Below are positions 63,421 to 64,000 of a stretch of 64,000 nucleotides of DNA, in pieces. Both the position numbers and the translations under genes were made by a program. The DNA lies in NCBI GenBank assembly GCA_007693595.1, contig REDI01000010.1:1-64000 (forward strand), in the 5' to 3' direction. Each line of letters starts with the position of its first letter. The stretch's first letter is position 1. The stretch is from Deltaproteobacteria bacterium (lineage in GTDB: Bacteria; Myxococcota_A; UBA796; GCA-2862545). The notes under the pieces are model-generated. The model was given only the letters and a program-made list of their open reading frames with translations, made no database searches and had not been told where the DNA came from.

Positions 63421-63855
63421 TTGCCCCGGTTTCATGAGCGCGTCATGGGGGTCTACTTCGACGATCTCGACCCCTTCCATGTGCTACACAACGCAAGATA
63501 TCTACTTCTCTTCGAGCGAACACTGGGTTCACTCTGGGAAGAGATGGGCTTCGGTTCGCTCCAAGGAAGCGCCGAGGCCATGCACCTCGTGCGGGCGAAC
63601 ACCATCGCCTACCATCGACCCATCCAGGGCACGGGCAAGGTGAGGGTGAGGGTCTGGATCGAGCGGCTGGGTCGCACGTCGCTCACCTTCGGCTTCTCGG
63701 TCATGCCCATCGACGAAGACGTCGAGGCCGCCACCGGGGAGCGGGTCGTCGTCCACGTCGAGCACGGTACGTGGCAGCCCCGCCCTTGGAACGAGGACTT
63801 TCGCTCCAAGGTGGCGCCGTGGGTGGTGGCGCAGGCGCTCGGGGAGGTCTCGTGA
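63421..63855 (+). CDS. YbgC-type acyl-CoA thioesterase (4HBT)
   Basis: 144 residues from TTG 63421 (AGGAGG 4 nt upstream); a TTG at 63400 is less likely. Hotdog fold: VYFDDLDPFHVLHNARYLLLFERTLG matches the family helix, with the conserved Asp in DLDPFHVLHN. Hydrolyses acyl-CoA thioesters, perhaps in membrane or pathway maintenance. Its stop overlaps the next GTG. Confidence 0.85.
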   Translation: MPRFHERVMGVYFDDLDPFHVLHNARYLLLFERTLGSLWEEMGFGSLQGSAEAMHLVRANTIAYHRPIQGTGKVRVRVWIERLGRTSLTFGFSVMPIDEDVEAATGERVVVHVEHGTWQPRPWNEDFRSKVAPWVVAQALGEVS

Positions 63856-64000
63856 TCGCCTGGGTCCTGCTGCTGCTCGCGCTGGGGATCGAGGCGAGGG
63901 CCCAAGACGCCCCCGAGGCCTCGCCCGACACGACGGCGCCCGCCGAGGCTGATCCGGTGGCCAAGCCCGATCCGCTCAAGCGGCTGCCCAAGCCCAAGGA
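63852..64000 (+). CDS. Secreted protein, 3' end outside window
   Basis: GTG 63852 overlaps the thioesterase stop, with GGGGAGG upstream. The first 17 residues (VIAWVLLLLALGIEARA) form a Sec signal peptide, followed by an Ala/Pro/Asp-rich segment and a KPDPLKRLPKPK stretch. Only 49 residues are in the window. Function unknown. Confidence 0.6.
   Translation, partial: MIAWVLLLLALGIEARAQDAPEASPDTTAPAEADPVAKPDPLKRLPKPK

Overview
The window looks like a chromosomal segment of a high-GC, Gram-negative bacterium, most plausibly a myxobacterium or relative (Myxococcota/Deltaproteobacteria). The reasons are the very strong G/C preference at third codon positions, an LpxC homologue and a TldD/PmbA-type protein pair, an unusually large number of small lipoprotein genes (at least fifteen proteins with a lipobox cysteine), FHA/ABC and cyclic-nucleotide-binding fusion proteins, and a sigma-54-type promoter. 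The species cannot be named from the sequence alone.

Layout. 1-3.6 kb: the start of a lipoprotein gene with Asp-Thr repeats, then an exported TldD/TldE-like metalloprotease pair. 3.7-9.7 kb: a 2023-residue alpha-2-macroglobulin lipoprotein. 9.9-18.2 kb: a secreted barrel-like protein, rsgA, a RelA/SpoT-like protein of unknown role, a membrane protein and mfd. 18.2-21.1 kb: almost 3 kb without a convincing protein gene. 21.2-26.1 kb: a lipoprotein, an ATC-hydrolase-like protein, a YheT-type hydrolase, a peroxiredoxin and an AGCS symporter. 26.2-34.6 kb: a five-heme lipoprotein coupled to a multicopper oxidase, RidA, lipoproteins, pyrF, bolA and grxD. 34.7-42.8 kb: a SNF2 helicase, a lone cpaB, a divergent lpxC, and ruvC-ruvA-ruvB-DUF192. 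42.8-53.9 kb: lipoproteins, a TerB-FHA-ABC transporter fusion, a CNB-methyltransferase, rpsD, rpmG and a CBM48-type esterase. 54.1-58.4 kb: a tightly spaced four-gene operon (S51-like, esterase, ATP-grasp, esterase). 58.5-64 kb: a PKD-like lipoprotein, then cysteine desulfurase, enoyl reductase-like and PpiC genes, a thioesterase and a truncated secreted protein.

The most striking element is the mfd-downstream region. It has a near-perfect sigma-54 (-24/-12) promoter at 18374-18390 and a strong intrinsic terminator at 21075-21112 on the same strand. Between them lie about 2.7 kb packed with perfect hairpins, many capped by C(UUCG)G, CUCG or GNRA tetraloops. I interpret this as a giant structured non-coding RNA (about 2.7 kb) of a class I do not recognise. 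It is the best candidate for an undescribed system here.

The second candidate is the 54.1-58.4 kb operon. It combines an ATP-grasp ligase, two esterases with H-x-W-x-x-W active-site tails and an S51/cyanophycinase-like protein, which suggests a small-molecule or peptide ligation-and-release pathway. Coding is otherwise compact: many start/stop overlaps (ATGA or GTGA) mark operons, and two pairs of convergent genes overlap at their 3' ends.
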